Below, piece after piece: positions 44,899 through 53,959 of a stretch of DNA of 64,000 nucleotides. Location of the stretch: the NCBI GenBank assembly GCA_028281105.1, contig JANQKQ010000033.1, positions 1 through 64,000 on the forward strand. The letters run 5' to 3'. The stretch is from Rhizobiaceae bacterium. GTDB lineage: Bacteria > Pseudomonadota > Alphaproteobacteria > Rhizobiales > Rhizobiaceae. Position 1 is the stretch's first letter; every line of letters begins with the position of its first letter. The notes under the pieces were generated by a model. It saw nothing but the letters and a program-made list of their open reading frames with translations. It searched no databases and was not told where the DNA came from. Made by a program: the position numbers and the translations under genes.

Positions 44899-45920
44899 CG
44901 ATCTGCCCCCTCCTCGCGCCGCAAATGTCTGATCCTGTCGATGACGAATGCGGCCGGCCCCTTCGGGAAGACCAGAACGAGCAGAATGAAGAATGACCCG
45001 ATGGCGATCGGCCATGCCGAGGCATTGATCGAGCTGATCTTCTGTTGCAGCCACCAGACAATGGCGGTTCCGATGACCGCACCGATCAGGGTTCCGCTTC
45101 CACCGACCGCCACCCAGATGATGACTTCGGTCGACAGCAGAAGCGCGATCATGTCGGGCGCGACGAACCCGTTTGCCGCCGCATATAATCCACCGGCGAC
45201 CGCCGCCATGGATGCCGATGCGGCGAATGTCATCAGCAGCAGGAAGGGTGTCTTGTATCCCAGCGTCCGAACCTTGATTTCGTCGTCCTGGATCGCGGTC
45301 AGGATGAGGCCGAGACGCCCGCCCATCACCCACATGGAGCCAAACAGACAGGCCGCCAGGACGGTCAGCGCCAGATAATAGGAGGAGATTGGATCGGCCA
45401 GCGTCCATCCGAAGATCGAGATCGGTGGAACGCCGATAAGGCCGGAGTCGCCTCCCGTAACGGCAGGCCAGCCTACGGCGACGTGATTGGCGATCAACGT
45501 CAGAGCCAGCGTGACGATCGTGAAGTAGGCGCCGCGAACGCCCCCATAGAGGATGAAATAGCCGACAACCAGGGCGACGCCGGCGGCCATGCCGACACCG
45601 ACCAGCATGCCGACCAGGCTGACGATGGAGGGATCGATTTCGAAGTGGATGGCCGTGATGGCTATGCCATAGGCGCCAAGGCCAAAGAAGGTCGCATGAC
45701 CGAAGCTGAGAATGCCTGTCTTGCCCCAGAACAGATCGAGACTGAGTGCAAACAACGCGAAAAGCAGGACGTCGCGGTAGCTCGTGAGCGCGTAACCTTC
45801 GGCGAACGCCGGCAGGACCGCCAACACGATTACCACGACAATCGCAACGATGAATGCGGGGCCCAGCTTTCGCCTTTGTGTCAGCCGCCCCAATGCGGAT
45901 GGCATCGTCGTCGTTGTCAT
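44895..45920 (-). CDS. ABC transporter permease (LivM type)
   Basis: A 341-residue permease with about nine to ten transmembrane helices. Family motifs are LSLDLFWGKTGILSFGHATFFGLGAYG and the cytoplasmic AIQDDEIKVRTLGYKTPFLLL coupling segment. The ATG at 45920 overlaps the stop of the LivH-type gene. The short basic C-terminus (RIRHLRREEGADR) lies in the cytoplasm. It forms the channel with the LivH-type protein. Confidence 0.94.
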   Translation of the reverse strand: MTTTTMPSALGRLTQRRKLGPAFIVAIVVVIVLAVLPAFAEGYALTSYRDVLLFALFALSLDLFWGKTGILSFGHATFFGLGAYGIAITAIHFEIDPSIVSLVGMLVGVGMAAGVALVVGYFILYGGVRGAYFTIVTLALTLIANHVAVGWPAVTGGDSGLIGVPPISIFGWTLADPISSYYLALTVLAACLFGSMWVMGGRLGLILTAIQDDEIKVRTLGYKTPFLLLMTFAASASMAAVAGGLYAAANGFVAPDMIALLLSTEVIIWVAVGGSGTLIGAVIGTAIVWWLQQKISSINASAWPIAIGSFFILLVLVFPKGPAAFVIDRIRHLRREEGADR

Positions 45921-46774
45921 GCGGGCAAAATCCCCTGTGGGCGAAAGCGCAGGATGACGATGGCGAGCGCCAGAACGAGGGCCTGGGCGACCGTGGTCGG
46001 GATTTCGTAGGAAAGCGCCGTTTCGAGACTGCCGATCAGACCGCTTCCCGCCGCGACACCGGATATGCTTCCCGCGCCACCGATCAGGACAACGAAGAAC
46101 GAACGCGCCAGATAGTTGATGCCCATGAAGGCGGTGACCGCCGTCAGCGGCGCGAGCAGCACGCCCGCAAGCGCTGCGAGCGCAGCGCCGCTTGCAAATG
46201 CCCTGGCGTTGATCTTGTCCGGATTGACGCCCATGACCGAGGCCATTTCCGAACTCTGGATGGATGCGCGCAGATCAAGACCGAACCTGGTTTTCTTGAA
46301 CACCGCGATCGTCAGGGCGAAGGTGGCGAGCGCGAAGGCGATCAGGAACAGGCGGTAGGCCGGATAGGCGACCCCGAATACATCGATCGAACCGGGAAAC
46401 GGCCCCGTGACGGATTGGGGAGCCGCCCCGAAGATCAGCTGTATCACCTGTTGCAGGATCAGGCTGAGACCCCAGGTTACCAGAATGGCATGGAGCGGGT
46501 TTTCGTAGATGCGGGCGATCAGCGCTTTCTCAAGGACCAGGCCGATCATGTAGCCGACCATTGGCGCCGCGATCAGCGCCAGCCAGAAATTACCCCCCAG
46601 CGTCTGCACCACCACCAGGGTAAAGGCGCCGATGGTGATAAACTCGCCATGGGCGAGATTGATCACGTTCATCAGGCCGAAGATGATGGCCATGCCCATG
46701 GACACGATCAGCAGAATGCTGATCAGCGTTAGCGCGTTCAGCGCGAAGGGAATGAGCGCTTCCATCAACCCCAC
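45917..46774 (-). CDS. ABC transporter permease (LivH type)
   Basis: A 285-residue permease with about eight helices. MGMAIIFGLMNVINLAHGEFITIGAF is the LivH/UrtB signature, and the coupling loop is FGLDLRASIQSSEMASVMGVNPDKIN. It is the first gene of the operon running to the amidase. The 248-bp region upstream contains no gene but carries TATAAAATATATAGTTTA, a motif also found next to the LysR gene at 48263, which suggests control by that regulator. Confidence 0.94.
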   Translation of the reverse strand: MGLMEALIPFALNALTLISILLIVSMGMAIIFGLMNVINLAHGEFITIGAFTLVVVQTLGGNFWLALIAAPMVGYMIGLVLEKALIARIYENPLHAILVTWGLSLILQQVIQLIFGAAPQSVTGPFPGSIDVFGVAYPAYRLFLIAFALATFALTIAVFKKTRFGLDLRASIQSSEMASVMGVNPDKINARAFASGAALAALAGVLLAPLTAVTAFMGINYLARSFFVVLIGGAGSISGVAAGSGLIGSLETALSYEIPTTVAQALVLALAIVILRFRPQGILPA

Positions 46775-46890
46775 CGTCTTGTAGGGGATGCGCAGCTGCT
46801 TGCTTTGACTTCGATCGGATGTGCGTCGGCCTGCACGGCGCTGTTCCTCTCAGACTCCACGCGGCCATTTTCATCACAAAATATGATCGC

Positions 46891-46908
46891 TATAAAATAT
46901 ATAGTTTA
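46891..46908. promoter_or_regulatory. Shared AT-rich motif TATAAAATATATAGTTTA
   Basis: It lies about 117 bp upstream of the LivH-type gene. It matches 48213-48230 (CATAAAATATATTGTTTA) at 16 of 18 positions, in otherwise unrelated, GC-rich surroundings. It is a candidate LysR binding site or a promoter element. Confidence 0.55.
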
Positions 46909-47022
46909 GTCAATAACATACACTCAATAGGTTTTTGAGCGCTTCGTTACCCGCAAGCGAACCGGCCGTTCGCCCAGAGGTCTCGGTTCATGTGTTGGAC
47001 GATGCCCGAAGAGCTCTGCCAG

Positions 47023-48123
47023 CTATCCGCTTGCAAAGAAATCAGCGAGTTCGCCAACGCGGGATGAGAAGTATTTTTGCGCCGCCTCGTCGGGTTGCGA
47101 GCCTTTCAGACGTTCGCCCAACGGATCATCGATGACGACGGATGAGCCGGACATCTCCTCGAGCATCGCATGTCCGCAGAAAGGCACATAGAGCTCCGAA
47201 TAGCCGCCTTCGTGGACCGCAACGATCTTGCCGTTCGACAGTTCCATCAGCCTGCGCGTCATCAGCCGGTAGGTTTCCGCGGTGCACATCATGCGCGAAA
47301 GCGGATCAACGGCGCACGCATCGAACCCGTTGGCGATGATGACCAGATCGGGCCCGAATTCCGCGAGCCTGGGCACAACGAGCTGGTCCACCACCTGAAG
47401 ATAAGTGTTGTGCCCGCAGCCGGGCACAAGCGGGATGTTCATGTTGTAGCCGACGCCAGGCCCTTTGCCGGTATCGCCGGCGGAACCGGTGTCTTGCGGA
47501 TAGCACCGGTCTTGATGGATTGAGATCGAGAGCACGTCGCTTCGATCATAGAAGATGGCCTCCGTTCCGTTGCCGTGGTGGACGTCCCAATCGACCACCG
47601 CAACTTTCTCAACGAGCCCTTTTGATTTGGCGGATTCAATGGCGATGGCGATGTTGGCAAGCAGGCAGAATCCGTTCGGCCAATCCGGCAGACAATGGTG
47701 GCCCGGCGGTCGTGACAGCGCATAGGCATTGTCGTACTCGCCCTTCAAAACACCCTCTACGGCGCGAATCGACAGCCCCGCCGACAGGGCGGCGATCTCA
47801 AACGCACCGGGGCCAAACGGCGTGCGCAGCCCGAGTTCGCCTCCATCCTTGTCGGAAAGCGCCTTGAATTCGTCGAGATAGGACTTGGGATGTATCCTGC
47901 GCAGATCTTCCATGGTCGCCGGGTCAGCCGATGAGAGAGCGAGATCGTTCTCAAGGCCGGTGACGGAAATCAGGTTTCGCAGCCGACGTTTGGTTTCCGG
48001 CGCTTCCGGCAACCCCCCTGACACGAAGGGCTGAACGTGACCTCCCACCGGCACCAGCATCGCGTAGTTGCTTCCCGCATGCCAGAAAGTCTTCTCATCC
48101 CACAGGAACCCTGTCTTGCGCAT
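47023..48123 (-). CDS. Histone-deacetylase superfamily amidohydrolase (acetylpolyamine/AcuC-like)
   Basis: A 366-residue zinc deacetylase. The active-site elements are all present: RPPGHHCLPDWPNGFC with the paired catalytic His, VAVVDWDVHHGNGTEAIF with the zinc Asp and His, ANGFDACAVDPL with the second zinc Asp, and HEGGYSELYVP, which ends in the transition-state Tyr of this superfamily. Bacterial members remove acetyl or other acyl groups from small amines such as acetylpolyamines. It lies between the amide-type transporter operon and the divergent LysR gene and may act with the amidase on imported amides. The start ATG at 48123 lacks a strong ribosome site. Confidence 0.9.
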   Translation of the reverse strand: MRKTGFLWDEKTFWHAGSNYAMLVPVGGHVQPFVSGGLPEAPETKRRLRNLISVTGLENDLALSSADPATMEDLRRIHPKSYLDEFKALSDKDGGELGLRTPFGPGAFEIAALSAGLSIRAVEGVLKGEYDNAYALSRPPGHHCLPDWPNGFCLLANIAIAIESAKSKGLVEKVAVVDWDVHHGNGTEAIFYDRSDVLSISIHQDRCYPQDTGSAGDTGKGPGVGYNMNIPLVPGCGHNTYLQVVDQLVVPRLAEFGPDLVIIANGFDACAVDPLSRMMCTAETYRLMTRRLMELSNGKIVAVHEGGYSELYVPFCGHAMLEEMSGSSVVIDDPLGERLKGSQPDEAAQKYFSSRVGELADFFASG

Positions 48124-48212
48124 CTATCCGTCAACCCGACCGCTTGCCGTCATCCAATCACCATCGATCCTAGGCCTTTGGTTCTTCGAGAAAAAACACA
48201 TTCCGCTCATTC

Positions 48213-48230
48213 CATAAAATATATTGTTTA
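48213..48230. promoter_or_regulatory. Shared AT-rich motif CATAAAATATATTGTTTA
   Basis: Located in the 139-bp gap between the divergent deacetylase and LysR genes, 33 bp before the LysR start. It matches the site upstream of the LivH-type gene. It probably serves the LysR protein for autoregulation and control of the cluster. Confidence 0.55.
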
Positions 48231-48262
48231 CAACAGTTGATACATTGAATAATGAAGCGCTG

Positions 48263-49228
48263 ATGAAACTTACCTTGCGCCAGATCGAATATGTCCGTGA
48301 AGCCGGGCAACTGAAAAGCATCACCGCGGCGAGTAAAAAGCTAAATATTTCACAGTCTTCCATCGTCGCGGCGATCAACCTGGCGGAGGAAATCACCGGC
48401 GCGACGCTGTTCTATCGGCGCAAGGGTCACGGCATGGAGGTGACGCCTGCGGGTCAGGAATTCCTCATTTCGGCGCGACGCGTGTTGGCGAGCAACGAGG
48501 AGTTTGAAAGATCCCTTTTTGCGTTTTCAAATCCGTCGACGCCTACGCTGAGGCTCGGATGCTTTTCACCATTTGGTTCCATTCTCATACCGCCCGTTCT
48601 CAAACGCTACATCGAGGAGAACGGCAAATGCAGCATCAATCTCCTGGAAGGGGACCAGACCGAGTTGCGGAACTGGCTGGTTGCCGGCGACGTCGACCTG
48701 GTGGTCACTTACGACATCGGCGAGATGTACGGCGTCGGTGTGACGCCGATCTGCAAGTGCCCGGCACACGCGTTGCTCAATCGAGAGGACCCCGACGCGT
48801 CGAAGGAAGCGATTTCCATGAAGACGCTGTCCCGCAAGCCGCATATTCTCTTGGACCTGCCGGAGACGCGATCCTATCTTCTCGCCCTGCTCGACTACAC
48901 CGGACAGCAACCGCAGATCGTTCTGAGAACCCGGTCCTACAACACGATCCGCACGGCGGTCGCAAACGGCCTAGGCGCTTCGATCCTCAACATCCGGCCC
49001 GCCGCCAGCGGACGGGACACAGACAGCCTGGTCAGGGTTCCGATCTCCGACAATCTCAGGGATCCGACATTGGTCGTCGCCGACCCGTATGGCGAGCACA
49101 AGCCGGAATATGTGCGGTCCTTCATCAGGGTGCTGCACCGATATTTCTTCGACCTGGGACCGGAAAACTTTGCGGTCGTGCGGAAAAAGGATGCCCACGA
49201 CCTGCTCTATGAGGCGCCGGACGTGTGA
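48263..49228 (+). CDS. LysR-family regulator of the amide cluster
   Basis: A 321-residue LTTR. The DNA-binding domain is MKLTLRQIEYVREAGQLKSITAASKKLNISQSSIVAAINLAEEITGATLFYRRKGHGMEVTPAGQEFL, and the effector domain starts near PTLRLGCFSPFGSILIPPVL. The ATG at 48263 begins directly with the conserved helix, so longer starts are unlikely. It is divergent from the deacetylase gene. Context and the shared AT-rich motif suggest it controls the deacetylase and the amide-type transporter operon. The inducer is unknown. Confidence 0.92.
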   Translation: MKLTLRQIEYVREAGQLKSITAASKKLNISQSSIVAAINLAEEITGATLFYRRKGHGMEVTPAGQEFLISARRVLASNEEFERSLFAFSNPSTPTLRLGCFSPFGSILIPPVLKRYIEENGKCSINLLEGDQTELRNWLVAGDVDLVVTYDIGEMYGVGVTPICKCPAHALLNREDPDASKEAISMKTLSRKPHILLDLPETRSYLLALLDYTGQQPQIVLRTRSYNTIRTAVANGLGASILNIRPAASGRDTDSLVRVPISDNLRDPTLVVADPYGEHKPEYVRSFIRVLHRYFFDLGPENFAVVRKKDAHDLLYEAPDV

Positions 49229-49258
49229 GCTTCAAAAAGAGAGAAACTTCGTCTGAAT

Positions 49259-49334
49259 TGGTGGAGCCGAGGGGAATCGAACCCCTGACCTTTACATTGC
49301 GAACGTAACGCTCTCCCAACTGAGCTACGGCCCC
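49259..49334 (-). tRNA. tRNA-Ala (anticodon CGC)
   Basis: The minus strand reads a 76-nt cloverleaf. The 7-bp acceptor stem GGGGCCG/CGGCTCC contains the G3-U70 pair that identifies alanine tRNA, followed by the D-arm GCTC...GAGC, the anticodon stem TTACG/TGTAA with loop TTCGCAA (CGC at 34-36), and the T-arm CAGGGG-TTCGATT-CCCCT. The 3' CCA is encoded. It reads GCG codons. Confidence 0.97.
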
Positions 49335-49436
49335 ACGAGCGGCGGTTTCTGTGCGCCGCCAGCCCACGTCTATCACAACCGGTCGGCTTGGCAACCGCCG
49401 CCAGCCGAGGTGGATGAATCGCAGAATGGACCGGCG

Positions 49437-51590
49437 CTAACGCGCCTTTGCCTTGGCTTTTGCCTTGCCAGGCTTGGCCTTCGCGCCGGCCTTGCCTTTG
49501 CCCTTCTGCGAGCCCGCCTGCGTAATCACCGGCTCCATCTCCGCGAGCACATCGGCGGCCAGGTGGCACTTGATGAAGTTGTCCGGCGCGACTTCCTGCA
49601 TCACGGGCACTTCGGTTTCGCACTTGTTGCCCGGCACCCGGTCTTTCCAGCGACAGCGGGTCTGGAACGGGCAGCCCGGCGGCGGGTTCACGGCCGAGGG
49701 AATGTCGCCTTCCAGCACCACGTGCTTCTTCTGGATCGAGGTGTCTGCGATCGGGACCGCCGACAGCAGCGCCTCGGTATAGGGGTGGTAGGGCGGCGCG
49801 AATACCGCTTCGGTCGGCCCCTGCTCCAGCACGTGGCCCAGATACATCACCAGGATCCGGTCGGAGAGATAGCGCACGATCGACAGGTCGTGGGAGATGA
49901 AGAGCAACGTAGTTCGGCTGGAGCGCTGGATTTCCATCAGCAGGTCGGTGACGGCCGCCTGCACCGAGACGTCCAGCGCGGAGACCGGCTCGTCGGCGAC
50001 CACGATGCGCGGGGTTCCGGCAAAGGCCCGCGCGATGCCGACGCGCTGCTTCTGGCCGCCGGAGAGCTGGCGCGGCATGCGCTTGGCGAATTCGCGCGGC
50101 AGCTTCACCAGGTCGAGCAGTTCCAGCATCTTGGATTCGCGCTCGGCGTCATCCTTGCCGACCTGGAACTTCTCCAGCACGCGGATGATCTGACTGCCGA
50201 CCCCGTGTGACGGGTTGAGCGTGTCGAACGGGTTCTGGAACACCATCTGGATCGAAGAGACGGTACGCGTGTTGCGGTCTTCGATCTCGATGGATTGGAT
50301 CGACTTGCCGTCCAGCTCCACCAGACCGTCCGTGGCCGTTTCCAGCCCCATCAGCACCTTGGCCAGGGTCGACTTGCCGCAACCCGATTCGCCGACGATC
50401 GCCAGCGTTTCGGCCTCACGCGCTTCGAAGCTCAAGGTCTCGTTCGCCTTGACCACCCGTTTCTCGCCACCGGAGAACAGGGCGCTGGCGGAAACTTCGT
50501 AGTACTTCTTCAGATCGTCGATTTTGAGCACCACATCGCCGATCGGCGTCGGCTCGCTGTCGCTGCGGCGCTTGATCGGCGCGTCCCAATCGATCTCCTT
50601 GAACTTCAGGCAGCGGCTTTCGTGGCGGTCGTCGCCGGCGATCGTATCCATCTTGATGTCGGCGGCGTCGCAGCGGCCGGCCTCGAAATAGTCGCAGCGC
50701 GGGCCGAAATTGCAGCCCGGCGGGCGCTCGTGCGGCAGCGGGAAGTTGCCGGGAATGGCGATGAGCGGCCGCGCGTTCTTGTCCGCGCCGGGCAGCGGGA
50801 TCGAGCGGAACAGCCCCTGGGTATAGGGGTGGCGCATCTTGTCGAACACGTCTTCGATCGAGCCGGTCTCCACCGCCTCGCCCGAATACATCACGCACAG
50901 CCGGTCACAGGTCTCCAGCACCAGGCCCAGATTGTGCGAGATGAACAGCATCGACGTGCCGTACTGCTCGCCCAGGTCCTTGACCAACTCGACAATGCCG
51001 GCCTCCACGGTCACGTCGAGCGCGGTGGTCGGCTCGTCCAGGATCAGCAGGCTCGGCTTCGACATCAGCGCCATGGCGATGACGATGCGCTGCTGCTGGC
51101 CGCCGGAAAGCTGGTGCGGGAACGACTTCAGGATGCGCTCGGGATCGGGCAGGCGCACGCTTTCGACCACCTCCAGCGCCATCTTGTAGGCATCGGCGGC
51201 GCTCACGCCCTCATGGATGATCGGCACCTCCATGAGCTGCCGGTCGATCTTCATCGCCGGGTTGAGCGAGGCCATCGGCTCCTGGTAGATCATCGCGATT
51301 TCCGAGCCGCGAATGTCGCGCAGCTCCTTTGGCGACAGGGTCGACAGATCGCGGCCCTTGAACTTGATCGAGCCGCCGACGATCTTGCCGTTGACGCCCA
51401 GGTCCTGCATCACGCCCAGTGCCACAGTGGACTTACCGCAACCCGATTCCCCGACCAGCCCCATCGCCTCACCCGGTTCGACGGCGCAGGAGAAATCCAT
51501 CACCGCCGGGATTTCGCCGGCCTGGGTGAAGAACGAGATCGACAGGTCCTCGATTTCCAGGATCGGGCCGTCATAGTTCTGCTTTTCCAT
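49437..51590 (-). CDS. Fused ABC transporter ATPase (oligopeptide type), second system
   Basis: A 717-residue protein with two full ATPase domains. Domain 1 has [28 protein letters not shown] and [12 protein letters not shown]; domain 2 has [28 protein letters not shown] and [12 protein letters not shown]. After each domain come the Cys-bearing segments typical of the oligopeptide/dipeptide family (PPGCNFGPRCDYFEAGRCD and PPGCPFQTRCRWKDRVPGNKC), which can bind an iron-sulfur cluster in DppD-like proteins. It ends in a Lys/Ala-rich tail (KGKGKAGAKAKPGKAKAKAK) that is probably disordered. The ATG at 51590 has GGAGGG upstream. It is the last gene of its operon and serves the permeases at 51602-53813. 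Confidence 0.94.
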   Translation of the reverse strand: MEKQNYDGPILEIEDLSISFFTQAGEIPAVMDFSCAVEPGEAMGLVGESGCGKSTVALGVMQDLGVNGKIVGGSIKFKGRDLSTLSPKELRDIRGSEIAMIYQEPMASLNPAMKIDRQLMEVPIIHEGVSAADAYKMALEVVESVRLPDPERILKSFPHQLSGGQQQRIVIAMALMSKPSLLILDEPTTALDVTVEAGIVELVKDLGEQYGTSMLFISHNLGLVLETCDRLCVMYSGEAVETGSIEDVFDKMRHPYTQGLFRSIPLPGADKNARPLIAIPGNFPLPHERPPGCNFGPRCDYFEAGRCDAADIKMDTIAGDDRHESRCLKFKEIDWDAPIKRRSDSEPTPIGDVVLKIDDLKKYYEVSASALFSGGEKRVVKANETLSFEAREAETLAIVGESGCGKSTLAKVLMGLETATDGLVELDGKSIQSIEIEDRNTRTVSSIQMVFQNPFDTLNPSHGVGSQIIRVLEKFQVGKDDAERESKMLELLDLVKLPREFAKRMPRQLSGGQKQRVGIARAFAGTPRIVVADEPVSALDVSVQAAVTDLLMEIQRSSRTTLLFISHDLSIVRYLSDRILVMYLGHVLEQGPTEAVFAPPYHPYTEALLSAVPIADTSIQKKHVVLEGDIPSAVNPPPGCPFQTRCRWKDRVPGNKCETEVPVMQEVAPDNFIKCHLAADVLAEMEPVITQAGSQKGKGKAGAKAKPGKAKAKAKAR

Positions 51591-51601
51591 GATCGTCCCT
51601 C

Positions 51602-52756
51602 CTAGTCTTTCAGCGACTGCTCGCGCAGCCCGTCCGCCAACAGGTTGAGCCCGAGCACCAGGCTCATCAGCGACAGCGCCGGCGGCAGCGCGGGGTGCGG
51701 GAACAACGCCAGCAGCTTGCGGCCTTCATTGATGGTCGAGCCCCAGTCCGGGCTCTCCGGACTGACGCCGAGGCCGAAGAAGCCCAACGTTCCCAACAGG
51801 ATGGTGGTGTAGCCGATGCGCAGGCAGAAATCGACGATCAGCGGCCCGCGCGCGTTCGGCAGGATCTCCCAAAGCATGATGTACCAGGGCCCCTCCCCTC
51901 GGGTCTGGGCGGCGGCCACATAGTCGCGGGTCTTGATGTCCATGGTCAGCCCGCGCACGATGCGGAACACCGTGGGCGAATTGACGAACACGACCGAGAC
52001 GAAAATGTTGAGCAGGTTCGGGTCCATCGACCACACGCCGAGCGGATCGGAGTTGAACGCCAGCCCGGAATAGACCCACAGCCCGATCGTCATGGTGAGC
52101 ACCAGATAGATCGTCAGCTTCTGTGGCTGGACGAAATATTTGGTCCGGAACAGCACCACCAGGAAGATGATGGGGAACAGGAACAGGACCGCCGCCAGGA
52201 CCACCGGAATGCCGGTGGTGCGGATTTCCGGGGTGACCAGCAGGTAGAACAGCAGGATCACCGGGAACGCCAGCACCATGTTGGCCAGGAAGCTCAGGAT
52301 GGTATCCAGCCGGCCGTGGAAGTAGCCGGCGGGCAAGCCCAGCGTAATCCCGACCATGAAGGCGAACACGGTGGCCGCCGGGGCGATCGACAGCACCGTG
52401 CGGCTGCCGTGGATCACCCGGGAGAACACGTCGCGAGCCAGATTGTCGCCGCCGAGCAGATAGAACGCCCCTTCCTGGCCGACGACCGGCCAGCCCGGCT
52501 TCTTGTGCTTCATGCCGGAGATCTGCTCGATCGGATCGAACGGGGCGATGATGTCGGCGAACAGCGCGGTGAAGATCCAGAACAGCACGATGCCGAGCCC
52601 GATCATGCCGACGGACGAGTTGAACAGCTTGCCGTATAGGCCCAGCCGCGACTTGAACGTGATCGAGACGGCGAAGACGGCGATGAGCGCGACCCAGACG
52701 GGAATGAGCTGGATCAGGATGCGCCAGATGATCTCAAGTAAAGTCAGTTGTTCCAT
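51602..52756 (-). CDS. ABC transporter permease (DppC-like), second system
   Basis: A 384-residue permease, longer than the usual 290-300. The family motif is LGGDNLARDVFSRVIHGSRTVLSIAPAA and the EAA loop is RDYVAAAQTRGEGPWYIMLWEILPNARGPL. The extra length is two or three additional hydrophobic segments between about 180 and 245 (VLAAVLFLFPIIFLVVLF, IYLVLTMTIGLWVYSGLAF) in place of a short loop. It is 13 bp from the next upstream permease gene. It forms the channel with that protein. Confidence 0.92.
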   Translation of the reverse strand: MEQLTLLEIIWRILIQLIPVWVALIAVFAVSITFKSRLGLYGKLFNSSVGMIGLGIVLFWIFTALFADIIAPFDPIEQISGMKHKKPGWPVVGQEGAFYLLGGDNLARDVFSRVIHGSRTVLSIAPAATVFAFMVGITLGLPAGYFHGRLDTILSFLANMVLAFPVILLFYLLVTPEIRTTGIPVVLAAVLFLFPIIFLVVLFRTKYFVQPQKLTIYLVLTMTIGLWVYSGLAFNSDPLGVWSMDPNLLNIFVSVVFVNSPTVFRIVRGLTMDIKTRDYVAAAQTRGEGPWYIMLWEILPNARGPLIVDFCLRIGYTTILLGTLGFFGLGVSPESPDWGSTINEGRKLLALFPHPALPPALSLMSLVLGLNLLADGLREQSLKD

Positions 52757-52769
52757 GATGCCCGCCCTC

Positions 52770-53813
52770 CTACGTCACGCGGATGCGCGGGTTGAGGTAG
52801 ACGTAGCCGATGTCCGATATCAGCTGGGTGATCAGCACCACCGCCACGGCCACCACCGAGCAACTGAGCAGCAGCTCGATGTCGTTGTTCGAGGCCGCCT
52901 GCACCAAGGTCCAGCCGAAGCCTTTGTAGTTAAACAGGGTTTCGACGATGACGACGCCGGTGAGCAGCCACGGGAACTGCAGCATGATTACGGTGAACGG
53001 CGCGATCAGCGCGTTTCGCAGCGCGTGCTTGATGACGATCATCGGGAAGGAAACGCCCTTCAGCCGGGCGGTCCGAATATATTGCGCCGTCATCACCTCG
53101 GCCATGGACGCGCGCGTCATGCGCGCGATGTAACCCATGCCGTAGAGCGCCATGGTGAGCACCGGCAAGGTGAAATTCTCGAATGTGATGCCGGAGTCGC
53201 TGGCCGAGGTGGCCGACCCCTTGAACCACTTCAGCCCCACCATCGACGAGGCGAACACGACGATGAAAATGACGCCGGAGACGTATTCCGGCGTCGCCGT
53301 TGTCGCGATGGAGAAGGTCGATAAGGTGCGATCGGTGCGCGAGCCTTCGCGCATGCCGGCCAGCACGCCGACCAACAGGGCCGACGGCACCATGACCACC
53401 ATCACCCAGAACATCAGCCAGCCGGTATTGGCGAGCCGCTTGGCGATGATGGTGGAAACTTCGTCCGAGAACACGGTGGACAGGCCCAGGCTTCCCTGCA
53501 GCACGCCACAGAAGCGCGGTGTCACCTCCTGGCCCTTGCGCACGCAGCGTCCGGTCAGCTTGCCGTCCTCGTCAACCAGGGTCCAGCCGGGGACGATCCC
53601 CAGCCATTCGCCGTAACGCAGCAACACCGGCCGGCTGTAGCCGCGATCGTCGAGCCAACTCGCAACCTGCTCATCGGTCATGCGCATGTTGGCCTGGGTC
53701 TTGGCCAGCTTCTCCAGATTGGGTTCCAGATTGGTCAGATAGAACACGACCAGGGTGAGGCAGAATGCCGTGAGAATCATCACCCCGAAGCGCTTCAGGA
53801 AAAAACTCAGCAT
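52770..53813 (-). CDS. ABC transporter permease (DppB-like), second system
   Basis: A 347-residue permease. The N-terminus MLSFFLKRFGVMILTAFCLTLVVFYL is typical; the EAA region reads TAQYIRTARLKGVSFPMIVIKHALRNALIAPFTV. A large soluble stretch (about residues 30-115) contains Cys residues (GRCVRKGQEVTPRFCGVLQG) and would lie in the periplasm. The start is 146 bp from the binding-protein stop, and that gap contains a strong hairpin. Confidence 0.92.
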   Translation of the reverse strand: MLSFFLKRFGVMILTAFCLTLVVFYLTNLEPNLEKLAKTQANMRMTDEQVASWLDDRGYSRPVLLRYGEWLGIVPGWTLVDEDGKLTGRCVRKGQEVTPRFCGVLQGSLGLSTVFSDEVSTIIAKRLANTGWLMFWVMVVMVPSALLVGVLAGMREGSRTDRTLSTFSIATTATPEYVSGVIFIVVFASSMVGLKWFKGSATSASDSGITFENFTLPVLTMALYGMGYIARMTRASMAEVMTAQYIRTARLKGVSFPMIVIKHALRNALIAPFTVIMLQFPWLLTGVVIVETLFNYKGFGWTLVQAASNNDIELLLSCSVVAVAVVLITQLISDIGYVYLNPRIRVT

Positions 53814-53912
53814 GAACGTCCCCCGTATGGCCCGTTGAAATTGTCAGGCCGGCTGGTCGCAATCACCCCCGCTTGCGCCGCGGCTTGTTTTGATATTGCA
53901 CGGGCAGATAGT

Positions 53913-53944
53913 CCAAGGGGGCGAACCTTTCGGCCGCCCCCTTG
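53913..53944 (-). terminator. Intercistronic stem-loop after the binding-protein gene
   Basis: CCAAGGGGGCG-aacctttcggc-CGCCCCCTTGG has a perfect 11-bp stem 16 bp after the binding-protein stop. No T-run follows, so it probably acts as an mRNA 3' protector or partial attenuator that keeps the binding protein more abundant than the permeases. Confidence 0.7.
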
Positions 53945-53959
53945 GAGATCGTTAGCCGG

